DNA from: Amborella trichopoda
Lineage: Eukaryota > Streptophyta > Magnoliopsida > Amborellales > Amborellaceae
Reading direction: 5' to 3'
DNA length: 64,000 nucleotides
Assembly: GCF_000471905.2 (NCBI RefSeq)
Contig: NW_006496667.1
Span: 1,465,700 to 1,529,699, forward strand
In this document: positions 46,571 to 57,660 of the stretch, piece after piece
Layout: every line of letters starts with the position of its first letter
Position numbering within the stretch: position 1 is the first letter of the stretch
Notes under the pieces: generated by a model
Seen by the model: only the letters and a program-made list of their open reading frames with translations
What the model was told of the DNA's origin: nothing
The model's database searches: none
Position numbers and translations under genes: made by a program

Positions 46571-46943
46571 CTCTCTGCTCTTAGCGTCTCTATTCTTTGC
46601 AAACTCTCTATTCTCTGCAACCTCTTTGTCCTTTGCAAACTCTCTGTTCTCTGCAACCTCTCTGTTCTCTGCAAACTCTTTGTTCTCTGCAAACTCTCTG
46701 TTCTCTGCAACCTCTCCGTTCTCTGCAAACTCTCTGTTCTCTACAAACTCTCTGTTCTCTGCAACCTCTCTGTTCTCTACAAACTCTCTATTCTTTGCAA
46801 CCTCTCAGTTCTCTGCAACCTCTCTATTCTCTGCAAACTCTGTGTTCTCTGCAACCTCTCGGTTCTCTGCAACCTCTTTGTTCTCTACAAACTCTCTGTT
46901 CTCTGCAACCTCTCTGTTCTTTGCAACCTATCTCTGTTCTCTG
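46571..46943 (+). repeat. 18 bp minisatellite in lineage B leader
   Basis: About 20 copies of CTCTCTGTTCTCTGCAAC, with alternating CAAC / CAAAC ends (17-19 base units). It lies entirely downstream of the TATA box. Both long frames through it are simple Leu/Ser repeats and are not genes. Confidence 0.9.
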
Positions 46944-47242
46944 TTTATTGTAAGTTCTTTACTCCTCTATTTATCTAGTGGTGTATCAAGCCACCTAGTT
47001 TAGTGAGTGTAAAAGTATTATGTGTGATTGTTTTTGGGACGAGGTTCCTGCTTACATCCCGGAATAATTAAAGCTTTTCTCCAGCTTCTGTATTTGTCAA
47101 ATGTAAGTATGTTTTATGTTTAAGTCTTTATTGTGATTAGACGTCGTTTCTTCTATTAAAAGATCGTTGTATTATCTGGTTATTGTCTGATTATTAATTA
47201 ATTACTCTTATTAATGTTTTAGTATTGTGTGCGTGCATTTCA

Positions 47243-47256
47243 TGGTATCAGAGTCA
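47243..47256 (+). promoter_or_regulatory. tRNA-Met primer binding site, lineage B
   Basis: TGGTATCAGAGTCA, with one mismatch to the consensus seen in lineage A. It lies about 720 bases after the TATA box and 156 bases before the MP start. Confidence 0.85.
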
Positions 47257-47411
47257 AGTTATTCTTACAGTGGTATAACATTAGTATTAGGAGAAAACTG
47301 GACTATTATATAAAATTTGCAGTAGTAAATTCAAGTCGTCGTGACCCAAAGATCACTAAGGCCAAGGAAGAGCAAAAAAAGTGCAGGGATTGTTTCTGAT
47401 TGACTCGAATT

Positions 47412-48349
47412 ATGATGACAAACTTTATCAGAATTCTATCTAATAGGTCAGCTACTACTAGTAATACACTACGTGTTAATAACCGTAATGAAATAATAAT
47501 AGATAATATAGAAAAACAAATTCAAAACTGGAACATACCTAAGGTACCTATTTCCGATATCTATAGTAAAGGAAAGTTTGAATTTAAAACTAGTTTTTTT
47601 ATCAAAACTATAGAACAAAGTATTTCTGTCATGGAAACCAGGATAAGTTCTAACTAATTTCCCCAAGAATGATTGAAGATCACAAAATAAAAGAATATAA
47701 ATACTTACATATTGGTCTTGTCCAAATAGCTGTCAAACCCTTAACTAGAACAAGATTAAATAATTCTGTTCTGCTCTGTCTAAGAAACAGCAGACATAAG
47801 CGATTTATTGATTCCTTGCTAGGAATAGTAGAATCCAGTCTCTATAATGGGCCGATCTACTTCAACTGTTTTCCAAACTTTTCAGTGGCCTTAACAGATC
47901 CAAATCTCTTAAAGGTCTTAACTTTAAACTTTAAAACTCAAGGTTTTGACATGGACCCAGGCTCTCAAAACATAGCCTTTGTCTACCGAATATGTTATAA
48001 GGTAATGAACAACTTATGTCTAAATGCTAGACAAATGGACTCTAAAGGTCAAAAAATATTTTTCCAAACAAACATGGAAAAATCTAACCTTATCATATCA
48101 AAGTCTATAGCATGGTCCCAAGTAAAATTACCTGAAAGATGGTCTTTGCAAGCAGAATCCCAAATCAAGGCTCTAGAAAATAAAGACCCTAAACAAATAA
48201 TAGAATATTCAAATGGAGAGATAGAAATCAGTTTTCCATCCTCCAGAAGAACTAGACTGAGAATTAATGAACCTAACATCCGAGATCCTCCCAGAAGTTC
48301 TACCTCTTCAATTCCACAATCAGAACATGAAAGACTATCCTCCCATTGA
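47412..48349 (+). pseudogene. Movement protein domain, pararetrovirus B
   Basis: Begins at tandem ATGs (47,412 and 47,415). QNWNIPKVPISDIYSKGKFEF is nearly identical in wording to lineage A. A frameshift near 47,655 separates it from KYLHIGLVQIAVKPLTR, LLCLRNSRHKRFIDSLLG, SSLYNGPIYFNCFPNF. The L-x-D-x-R Asp of A is Asn here (LRNSRH). It ends in an early stop at 48,347 in the variable C-terminal region. Plasmodesmal movement protein of the 30K family, inactive. Confidence 0.82.
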
Positions 48350-50709
48350 AGAACTATCATCGACAGACTAAATAGAACTCCAAATCAGGTTCAACAACCA
48401 GTCTATAGAGTTGAAACCCCAGGTTCTTCTGAACTAGGGAACAAGAACCAACTCCTTCTGATCTAGACTTTGATATTAATGTTATACAAAAGGAAGAATA
48501 TGTAATTGACAAAGAACGGATTAAAAAGGACTTTTACTCTGAAGAAAACAAATTAATAAGAGAATGGTTTTTTAAGGAATTTAAAGAACCTCTGAGAGAT
48601 GCCTTTCATTATAATTTTAATAAATTTATGATAAAGCATAAGGCAACGATCAAGTTTTTCAAATGGTTAAAATATATAGCAAAAGATTATAACATCAAAA
48701 TTCCAAAGTTTGAAGTAAATAAGGTAGAAAAATCCTTTCAGAGATTTCAGACCTCCAAGGGAGAAACAATTGAGTCCATTCATCCCCCTGAGACTAGTCT
48801 AATACTTACAGGAGAAAAATTAGGGGAAAAAATTGAAATTAGAGCATCGTCTCTAAAATTAGGACCCAAAGAAGGTGAGGAAAGCATGGCCAATCTTGAT
48901 AAAATACCTCATATTATTGAGCATAATAATTATACAAACATCTTCCTCCAAACAATAGGAAAACAAACGACCCGAATAGAGAATGTCATAAATAAGTTGA
49001 AACCAACTCCTAAACCCAGAAGCTTGGATAAGAAAAAGGAAGCTGTCTTATTCAAGCCTCCTCCAACGATTGAAACAGGGAAATTCAGCCTGCAAGGGAT
49101 AAAGAAAAAAGAGGAGAATAGGGAGCTAATAGATGAACTAGTCAAAAGATTGAAAAAAATTGAATACTAACGATAAGTCTCAATCCTTTAAAACCCAAAA
49201 GGGAGATGTTCAAGTCCAAGATAAGGCACCTGATGAAGAGATTGAACAAATGGAGAAAGCTTTTAAAACTGAAAGCTTGAAAATAAATAGGATTGATTAT
49301 GGTAAAAAGGTGAGACCAGTGTCCCAAACTCGAATGTACTATCCCAGACCTACCCCAGTAGATTTGCAGATAGAAGAAGATTTACTATGAACCTCAGTTT
49401 CTTACTCGAAAAAATCCATAGTGAATTGGAATATTGATGGTATGGAGGAAAACCAAATCCGAGATCTCATGAAACACATGATTATGTATGCCACCGCCTG
49501 CATGGCAAGTAGAAATCAGGATCATGAGATAGCCAAAGCAATAATTTGTGGATTCACTGGTGGCTAAGAGGTTGGTGGGACTTTCATATGGATGAAGACT
49601 CAAGAAATCAAATATTAAATGCTACAAAACAATGCATAGTAAAAAGAGAAGATGGCCAAGAAAATATAATACAAGAGCGTAATGCAATAAATACGTTAAT
49701 CTATACTATAACCATCCATTTTGTAGGAAGTACTGCTCTGTTAGCAGCAAGATCTGAGGATTTATTATCTAACCTTAAGTGTCCAACCCTCTCTCATTAT
49801 AAATGGTACAAAGATGTATTCTTCTTTAGACTATTGTCAAGGGAAGATAGCAAATCAGATCATTGGAAAGAGAAATTCATAGCTGGTCTACCACATCTAT
49901 TTGCATAAAAGGTGAAAACCAGGCTAAAAAACAAACATAGGAGACTTATTCCTTATTCTTTGTATACCTTAGGTGAGTTATCAGCAGAAATTTGTGCTGA
50001 GGGTCTAGCCCTGTGCACAGACTTGAAACTAAGGAGACAATTAAAAAAGCAAAGAATAACGGGGAGGAAAGAGTTAGGAGATTTTTGTGAACAATTTGGA
50101 TTTAATACTTTACCCCCTTCAAAGCCTTTTCCCAAAAGAAAACATGAGACAATCAAAAGAAGGAAGTTCAGACCTTACCAAAAACCAAAAGATAAATTCT
50201 CCAAAAAGTTTCTAAAAAACAAACCATCTTTCAAATATAAGGGAAAAAGAAAAATCCCTGTTTGTTATAACTGTGGCAAGGTTGGTCATTATAAAAACAA
50301 ATGCAGAGTCCAAAAGAAGATTAATTCTTTAGAATTAGATGACCATATTAAAAAACAATTATTTGAGATACTTCATATTGAAAATGATACTTCAGACTCT
50401 TCTGAGTCAGGAGAAGAAATGCTAATTGGAGAAATAAATGATGAACATATTATTATCAGTAGCTCTGATTTAGATTCTGACTACGAAAATGACCTAGAAA
50501 AAGAACAGGAAAATTGCCAATGTGACTATTATAAATCGATAATAGACATGAATGGATTAAACATCAATACCCTTATAAAAGAAGAAGATTTGATTATAGA
50601 CCTTATTGACAAAATAATAGACCCTGAGGCTAAGGAAGAAGCCTTAGTAAAATATATCAATATGTCAAAAAACCCCCTCAAGAAAACCCAACTCTTCTCT
50701 TGTCCCTAA
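48350..50709 (+). pseudogene. Coat protein and zinc knuckle, pararetrovirus B
   Basis: Homologous in order to the A coat region: KEFKEPLRDAFHYNFNKF, NNYTNIFLQTIGKQTTRIENV (conserved heptad segment), YYPRPTPVDLQIEEDL, WNIDGMEENQIRDLMKHM, WLRGWWDFHMDE, CPTLSHYKWYKDVFFFRL, HWKEKFIAGLPHLFA and GLALCTDLKLRRQLKK. A basic tail and the CCHC knuckle CYNCGKVGHYKNKC (50,263-50,304) follow, then an acidic linker. Breaks: stops near 48,440, 49,170, 49,390 and 49,908, and a frameshift near 49,560. Confidence 0.82.
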
Positions 50710-52783
50710 AGAAGACTATAGCTTTCATGATATTTTAAAAAGAGTACAAAATAAAACCCATAAAGAAAAAGAACCTTCAATATCTGAGCTGAAATATGAA
50801 ATTAATGAAGTCAGAAATGAACTAATATCTTTAAAGTCAAGAGTTCAAACATTAGAACTAGCTCAGGATCCAATCCGAGAAGTAACTAAAGAAGAAAATG
50901 TAGAAGAAGAATTTGATCAATTAATCACTGAGCATAATATCCACTTACCACCAGAAGTTGAAGATACCCTTCCAAAACCTGAAACTTCTAAAACTGGTAT
51001 GAATATAATAGAGAGGGTTCAAACATGCAAATATGTAAACCTAGTAGATAGAATTATAACTCAAAAATGGTTTACCAATATCAAAATTGTAGTACAAAGA
51101 GAATACAGCTTCTAAACCACTGTTTTAATAGATTCAGGTGCAGATCTAAGCTGTATCAACGAAGGATTAGTACCCACCAAATGTTTTAGTAAAACTACTC
51201 AAATCCTTAACACTGCAGATGGCAACTAAATGCTTATAAACTACAAATTAACAGATACTGCAGTTTGCAATAATGGTGCTTGTTTCAATTTCCCATTTAT
51301 AATGGTGAAAGGTTTAAGCCAGCCTAATATCTTAGGGACTTCGTTTCTGAATATGCTCTATCCAATAAAAATTGATGATACAGGGATAGAAGCTAGCATT
51401 GAAGGGCATAAGGTAAAATTTTTGTTTATTGAAAAGCCTAGAGTCCATGAGAATAACAAAAGTAGAAACACAATTTCTTCAAAGGAAAATTTTTTGTACC
51501 ATCTAAAAGAAGAAATAAAATATAAGAATGTAAAAGATAAATTATCTTTTCCAGAAACACAAAATAAAATCAAATCTCTAAAAACAAATATCAAAAAATA
51601 TATCTGTGATGAAATCCCTAATGCCTTTTGGGATAGACAACAACATATAGTAAAATTAACTTATGAACCAGACTTCAGAGAAAGTAAAATTCCTACTAAA
51701 GCAAGACCTATTCAAATGAATAATAGGTTACTTGAAATTTGCAAAAAAGAAATAAAAGAATTATTAGAAAAAAGGCTTATCAGAAAAAGCTCGTCACCAT
51801 GGAGCTATTCGGCCTTTTACATAGAAAAGGCCTCGGAAATTGAAAGAGGAACTCCAAGACTGGTTATAAATTACAAACCACTCAACAAAGTCTTAAGATA
51901 GATTAGACATCCAACTCCTAATAAAAGAGATCTTTTGGATAGACTAGTCAATGCTTGTATATTTTCAAAATTTGATCTCAAATCAGGTTATTGGCAAATT
52001 CAAGTTTTCGCAGAAGACAAATATAAAACTGCTTTTAATGTCCCATTTGGGCATTTTTAATGGAATGTAATGCCATTTGAATTAAAAAATGCACCCTCTG
52101 AGTTCCAAAATATTATGAACGAAATCTTTAATCCCTATACTAAATTTAAGATTGTTTATATTGATGATGTACTAATTTTCTCAGAATCAATTGAACAACA
52201 TTGAAAACATTTAAGTGCATTTGTCAAAGCAATAAAAAATGCTGGTTTAGTGGTCTCTGCAAGAAAAATATATCTTTGCCAAACAAAAATTAGATTTCTA
52301 GGACATAATATTTTCCAAGGAAGAATCATCCCTATTAACAGGGCAATTGAATTTGTATCCAAATTCCCAGATGTGATTTTAAGCAAAACTGAATTACAAA
52401 GATTTCTTGGTTGCTAAATTATATTTCAGATTTTTATAAAGATTTAGCACTCGATGCAAAACCTATTTCAATGGTTGAAGAAGAATCCTCCAAGATGGAC
52501 AGATGAACATACCAATGCTATAAAAAAGATCAAAATAACAGCTAAAGAATTACCATGCCTGACCCTATCTTGTCCGACAACATTCAAAATAGTTGAAACA
52601 GATGCTTCAGAACAAGGGTTTGGTGCTATACTAAAATAAAAGGTAAATAATCAAGAAAACTTGGTCCGATTTACGTCTAAAACCTGGAATCCTGTTCAAC
52701 AAAATTACTCAACAATAAAAAATGAGATACTTGCAATAGTCCACGCCATTACTAAATTCCAAAGTGATCTACTTAATTGACAG
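50710..52783 (+). pseudogene. Protease, RT and RNase H start, pararetrovirus B
   Basis: After a frameshift at about 50,700 comes a coiled linker (ELISLKSRVQTLEL), the aspartic protease with intact DSGA (51,131-51,142) and FIMVKGLSQPNILG. RT follows: TKARPIQMN, SSPWSYSAFYIEKA, VINYKPLNKVL, KFDLKSGYWQIQV, MPFELKNAPSEF and catalytic YIDD at 52,157-52,168. RNase H (ETDASEQGFG) runs to KFQSDLLN. In-frame stops lie near 51,114, 51,228, 51,899, 52,058 and 52,202, and a small deletion near 52,416. It is cut at about 52,783, where an inverted MP piece begins. Confidence 0.83.
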
Positions 52784-53117
52784 CTATTTGGACAAGACTA
52801 ATATGTAACTATTTATATTCTTTTCTTTTGTGATCTTCAATCATTCTTGGAGAAAGTAGTTGGAATTTATCTTGGGTTTCCATGATAGAAATACTTTGTT
52901 CTATAGTTTTGATAAAAAAACTAGTTTTAAATTCAAACATTCCTTTACTATAGATATCAGAAATAGGTACCTTAGGTATGTTCCAGTTTTGAATTTGTGT
53001 TTCTATATTATCTATTATTATTTGTTCATGGTTATTAACACGTAGTATATTACTAGTAGTAGCTAACCAATTAGATAGAATTCTAATAAAGTTTGCCATC
53101 ATAATTTGAGTCAATCA
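52784..53117 (-). pseudogene. Inverted movement protein N-terminus, lineage B
   Basis: Minus-strand MP start (MANFIRILSN, QNWNIPKVPISDIYSKGMFEF) through KEYKYI, and then non-coding. It is a second template copy: it keeps the frame past ETQDKFQLLSPRMIEDHK, where the plus copy is frameshifted. It meets the plus-strand RNase H head-to-head at 52,783. Confidence 0.82.
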
Positions 53118-53270
53118 GAAACAGTCTCTACACTTTTCTGGCTCTTCCTTGGCCTTAGTGATATTGGGATCACAACGACTTTGAATTTACTACTGCAGAC
53201 TATTCTTAGAATTCTATATAATAGTCCAGTTTTCTACTAGTACTACAATTATACCACTGTAAAAATAACT

Positions 53271-53284
53271 TGGCTCCGATACCA
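53271..53284 (-). promoter_or_regulatory. tRNA-Met primer binding site, inverted lineage B
   Basis: Minus-strand TGGTATCGGAGCCA, one substitution from the A-lineage PBS. It differs from the plus copy at other positions, so the two copies decayed separately. Confidence 0.82.
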
Positions 53285-53581
53285 TAAAATGCGCACACAC
53301 AATACTAAAAGATTAATAAGAGCAATTAATCAATAATTAGACAATAACATGATAATATAGCAATCTGTTAATAGAAGAAACAGTGTCTAATCACAATAAA
53401 GACTTAAACATAAAACATACTTACATCTGACAAATACAAAAGCTGGTGAAAAGCTTTAATTGTTCCGGGATGTAAGCAGGAACCTCATCCCAAATACAAT
53501 CACACATAATACTTTACACTCACTAAACTAGGTGGCTTGATACACCACCAGATATATAGAGGAGTAAAGAACTTATAATAA

Positions 53582-53795
53582 ACAGAGAACAGAGATAGGT
53601 TGCAAAGAACAGAGAGGTTGCAGAGAACACAGAGTTTGTAGAGAACAGAGAGGTTGCAGAGAATAGAGAGGTTGCAGAGAATTGAGAGGTTGTAGAGAAC
53701 AGAGAGGTTGTAGAGAACAGAGAGTTTGTAGAGAATAGAGAAGTTGAAAAGAACAGATAGTTTGCAGAGAACAGAAAGGCTAAGAGCAGAGAGGC
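53582..53795 (-). repeat. 18 bp minisatellite, inverted copy
   Basis: Units GTTGCAGAGAACAGAGAG on the plus strand, the reverse complement of the array at 46,571-46,943. It has fewer copies and independent substitutions. Confidence 0.88.
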
Positions 53796-53999
53796 TACGA
53801 AACTCCAGGATGCTCGATGCCTTCCTTCTTTCCCCTTTTATAGCCTTTTAGAATAGACGGACTTGAAATGTTTTGGAGTCCATAAAGTAAGATTGATAGC
53901 GACCTGATAGTTGGGGATGGTGACATGCTACAGGCTGTCGGTGATAGTTACCTGCTACAGTTTGTCCATTGTCGGCGATGGTGACCTGCTACAAAAAAG

Positions 54000-54571
54000 T
54001 ATGTATACATATATATATATATACATCTAGGTATATGTGTAGATATAATCACATATATATATACTCNNNNNNNNNNNNNNNNNNNNNNNNNNNNNNNNNN
54101 NNNNNNNNNNNNNNNNNNNNNNNNNNNNNNNNNNNNNNNNNNNNNNNNNNNNNNNNNNNNNNNNNNNNNNNNNNNNNNNNNNNNNNNNNNNNNNNNNNNN
54201 NNNNNNNNNNNNNNNNNNNNNNNNNNNNNNNNNNNNNNNNNNNNNNNNNNNNNNNNNNNNNNNNNNNNNNNNNNNNNNNNNNNNNNNNNNNNNNNNNNNN
54301 NNNNNNNNNNNNNNNNNNNNNNNNNNNNNNNNNNNNNNNNNNNNNNNNNNNNNNNNNNNNNNNNNNNNNNNNNNNNNNNNNNNNNNNNNNNNNNNNNNNN
54401 NNNNNNNNNNNNNNNNNNNNNNNNNNNNNNNNNNNNNNNNNNNNNNNNNNNNCATACAAATACATATGTATATGCATATATATGTATACATGTATATGTA
54501 TATGTATACATATATGTGTATACACATTTATTTATCCACATATACATATACGTATATATGTATACATATAC
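54000..54571. repeat. TATACA/TATATG microsatellite with assembly gap
   Basis: AT-rich simple repeats flank 386 N bases (54,067-54,452). Left side: lineage B promoter DNA. Right side: lineage A2 RT. Any long frames across it are artefacts of the gap. Confidence 0.9.
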
Positions 54572-55075
54572 ATCTTTTTTATTTGGAATGGGATATCTAA
54601 TCCATTTTAAGACTTTATTAAGAGGTTTATAATTGATGACCAATCGAGGGACACCTCGTTCTTGTTCAGCATTTTTATTGACATAAAAGACAGAACAACT
54701 CCAAGGAGAAGAACTGGGACGTATTAATTTCTTTTGGAGTAGGTTGTTTATTTCTATTTGACATGTTTGTAATAATTCAGTATTCATTTGAATTGGTCTA
54801 GCTTTTGTTGGTATCTTTGTTTCACTAAAACTAGGCTCATATGGTAATCTTACTATATGTTGTTTTCTATGCCAAAAGGCATTAGGTAATTCATTACATA
54901 TTTCTTTTTCAATAAAACTTTTGAGGTGTTGTATTTTTTGTATTATCTCAGGAAATTGGAGCTTTTCGCTGGTGAGCTTATGTTTGATTTCCAGTTGTAA
55001 AGATCCTAAGAAGTTTTCTTTATGTTTCATATTCTGTTTAACAGTATCTATTTCTTTAATTTTTGGTTTATCAAG
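54572..55075 (-). pseudogene. A2 mosaic piece 1: RT entry and protease-RT linker
   Basis: Minus strand: KENFLGSLQLEIKHKLTSEK, NELPNAFWHRKQHIVRLPYE, TKARPIQMN, SSPWSCSVFYVNKNA, VINYKPLNKVLKWIRYPIPN. It is very close to 61,655-62,150 of element 3. It is cut at its C-terminal end by the microsatellite. Confidence 0.82.
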
Positions 55076-55224
55076 AAATTCAATTTTATGTGGTTTGGTT
55101 TTATCTATATGACTTTGATCCATATGATAGCCAAATTGTTGGCAAAAATCTCCTAATTCCTTTTTGCCACTTAGATTCTGTTTATCAAGTTGCTTTTTGA
55201 GTTTCAAATCTGTGCATAGGGCTA
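55076..55224 (-). pseudogene. A2 mosaic piece 2: coat protein fragment
   Basis: LALCTDLKLKKQLDKQNLSG to the MDQSHIDKTKPHK segment, fused in frame to IEFLDKPKIKE of piece 1. The order CP then protease-RT linker requires loss of about 1.7 kb between them. Confidence 0.8.
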
Positions 55225-55394
55225 AAAGCAGATAAGATGGCTTGCCATCGGGCAAAGATTTGCTTAGACACAAGATTTTGGACATCTTTTTGCAGAATAT
55301 CTTTAGCGGCTTTGCAGTCAGTTCGTATTAGGAAATGTTGATTGAACATCTGCACGGATCTTCTAATTCTCTACCTGACTTTTTAACCCGTGAA
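55225..55394. pseudogene. A2 mosaic pieces 3 and 4: RNase H, minus then plus
   Basis: 55,225-55,340 is minus-strand RNase H (ILCLSKSLPDGK region and TDCKAAKDIL). At ATTGA near 55,340 the orientation flips, and 55,341-55,394 is the RNase H C-terminus on the plus strand (EHLHGSSNSLPDFLTREF). It is a fold-back arrangement. Confidence 0.78.
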
Positions 55395-55508
55395 TTATTT
55401 CTCTTTTTTCATTGGGGTCGGATATTTTCTCTATCAAGTCTAGAATAAGATTATCTTCTTTTGTTAATGTATGAATATCAGAGGATGAAATAGGGCATCT
55501 GCATATTT
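55395..55508 (-). pseudogene. A2 mosaic piece 5: acidic linker
   Basis: Minus strand, matching 62,880-63,000 of element 3 (ICRCPISSSDIHTLTKEDN and LILDLIEKISDPNEK). Confidence 0.78.
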
Positions 55509-56400
55509 CATTAAAACATACACCATTGGTTAAACCTCCTGATAATTATAATTTTTCTGATATTATGAAAAGAATCAGTCAGCATGAAGCTACCCAAAAA
55601 GAACCCACTATTGCTGACCTCAAAGCTGAAGTCAATACTGTAAAAATAGAATTATCTCAATTAAAAACAAGGCTTCAAATCATCGAACTTCATAATAATA
55701 CTTCCGAAGTACATACTGAAGAAGACATAGTAGAATTCAATCATTTACTCAAATCATATCATCCCAATGATTATTTAGACCAAATGACTTATGGTGAATC
55801 ATCATCCAATAGGCATTCGGTAAATATAATAAATAGGGTAATAACCCAAAAAACTGAGATAATACAAAAAATACAACACCTCAAAAGTTTTATTGAAAAA
55901 GAAATATGTAATGAATTACCTAATGCCTTTTGGCATAGAAAACAACATATAGTAAGATTACCATATGAGCCTAGTTTTAGTGAAACAAAGATACCAACAA
56001 AAGCTAGACCAATTCAAATGAATACTGAATTATTACAAACATGTCAAATAGAAATAAACAACCTACTCCAAAAGAAATTAATACGTCCCAGTTCTTCTCC
56101 TTGGAGTTGTTCTGCCTTTTATGTCAATAAAAATGCTGAACAAGAACGAGGTGTCCCTCGATTGGTCATCAATTATAAACCTCTTAATAAAGTCTTAAAA
56201 TGGATTAGATATCCCATTCCAAATAAAAAAGATTTACTTGATCGATTAATACATGCTGTAATCTTCTCCAAATTCGATTTAAAATCTGGTTTTTGGCAAA
56301 TACAAATAGAAGAAAAAGACAAATACAAAACAGCCTTCAATGTCCCTTTTGGACAATATGAGTGGAACGTTATGCCTTTCGGCCTTAAAAATGCTCCATC
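55509..56400 (+). pseudogene. A2 mosaic piece 6: linker-RT with in-frame loss of the protease
   Basis: Open frame 55,526-56,425 (299 codons). SQHEATQKEPTIADLKAEV and the coiled QLKTRLQIIELH segment run to VITQK, then jump directly to TEIIQKIQHLKSFIEKEIC, so the whole catalytic protease is missing but the frame is kept. RT continues through TKARPIQMN, SSPWSCSAFYVNKNA, KFDLKSGFWQIQI and MPFGLKNAPS. It stops just before the region leading to the catalytic YIDD, so no active RT is possible. Confidence 0.82.
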
Positions 56401-56407
56401 AGACTCT

Positions 56408-57660
56408 CTAAGTAATAGAGTCTAATTTTTGTTTAACTTTGCATTGGCTTTTATAATGGCCTACTTTTCCACATTTATAACAAACAGGTAATTTTTTCTT
56501 ATTTTGAAATGATTTAGAAGCAAAGCGTTTTGTAAATTTCTTATATTTTTTCTGCTTAGTTGGAAAAGATTTATATGTTTTATCGGGTTTATCTCGATGT
56601 TTTTTCTTTTTATATACTTTATGGATTTTATGTGGTTTGGTTTTATCTATATGACTTTGATCCATATGATAGCCAAATTGTTGGCAAAAATCTCCTAATT
56701 CCTTTTTGCCACTTAGATTCTGTTTATCAAGTTGCTTTTTGAGTTTCAAATCTGTGCATAGGGCTAAGCCTTCAGCACAAATTTCTGAAGATAATTCTCC
56801 TAAAGTATATTGGGAATAGTTTATAACACCACTATTTTTATTTTTGAGGCGTTCTTTTACTTTTTCAGCAAAGAGGTAAGGTAATCCTGCAACAAATTTT
56901 TCTTTCCAATGATCAAGGTTACTATCTTCTCGTATGAGTAATCGAGAGAAAAAGACATCTTTATACCATTTATAATGTGACAATGTGGGGCATCTTAGAT
57001 TGGATAAAAGATCAGCTGTTCTAGCTGCAAGTATTGAAGTATTTCCTATGAAGTGAAGAGCATTCGTATATATCAAAGAATTGACAGCATCACTCTCAGA
57101 ATATACCATATCTTGGTTATGCTCATTTTTTGTTGTCCATTGCCTAGTATTTATTAATATTTGTTGTTTTGTTTGTTCATTCAGGTATGAGTCCCACCAT
57201 CCTCTCAGCCATCCAGTGAATCCTGAAACTATGGCTTTAGCTATTTCTTGGTCGTGGCTTCCAGCCATTTTACAAGCAGATGCATACATAGTCATATGTT
57301 TCATTGTATCTAGGATTCTATGATCAGAGATACCGTCTATATTCCAGTCTATAATAGTTCGTCCTGAATATGTAGAAGTATGACTTGTCAAGTCTTCTTC
57401 TAATTGTATATCAACGGGAGTTGGTCTTTTATAATATGGCCGAGCATTTATTGGTTGCCAATTCTTATTATAATTGATTCGGTTAATACATTCTGGAGTT
57501 AGTTGTATTTTCGAAAATGCCTTTTGCATATTTTGTATTATATTGGCAATAGATGGTCCTATAGATGGTTCTACGGCTTCATTGGTTTGAAAAAGCACTT
57601 CCTCTTGTAGAGCCATATTATCATGTTCAGGGATTTTTGTTTTCCCTTTATCATTATCTG
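56408..57660 (-). pseudogene. A2 mosaic piece 7: coat protein C-terminal two thirds with zinc knuckle
   Basis: A 402-codon open frame (57,616-56,408): NIIQNMQKAFSKIQLTPE, RPYYKRPTPVDIQLEEDL, WNIDGISDHRILDTMKHM, GFTGWLRGWWDSYLNEQT, CPTLSHYKWYKDVFF, HWKEKFVAGLPYLFAEKV, a basic tail and CYKCGKVGHYKSQC (56,441-56,482). It is the best-preserved coat core and the only A2 zinc knuckle in the window. Its apparent Met start lies inside the domain, and its end is a breakpoint (KLDSIT). Confidence 0.83.

Larger units (their letters stand above)
46392..47242 (+). promoter_or_regulatory. Intergenic region of pararetrovirus B
   Basis: Contains short CTGTAGCGGGTCACCATCACC-like repeats (46,371-46,465), a TATA box, an 18 bp minisatellite and a leader running to the PBS. 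The same region is present in inverted orientation at 53,118-53,990. Confidence 0.75.
53118..53990 (-). promoter_or_regulatory. Inverted lineage B intergenic region
   Basis: Leader, 18 bp minisatellite (53,582-53,795, roughly 12 units against about 20 in the plus copy), TATA box (53,835-53,842) and the CTGTAGCAGG-type repeats (53,920-53,990). It ends at the AT microsatellite. Confidence 0.78.

Noticed and set aside
46571..46943. CRISPR-like array
   Set aside because: The 18 bp units are contiguous without unique spacers; this is a minisatellite in a plant viral leader.
53948..55285. 445-codon frame crossing the N gap
   Set aside because: It is open only because N bases translate as unknown residues; real content is limited to mosaic pieces 1 and 2.
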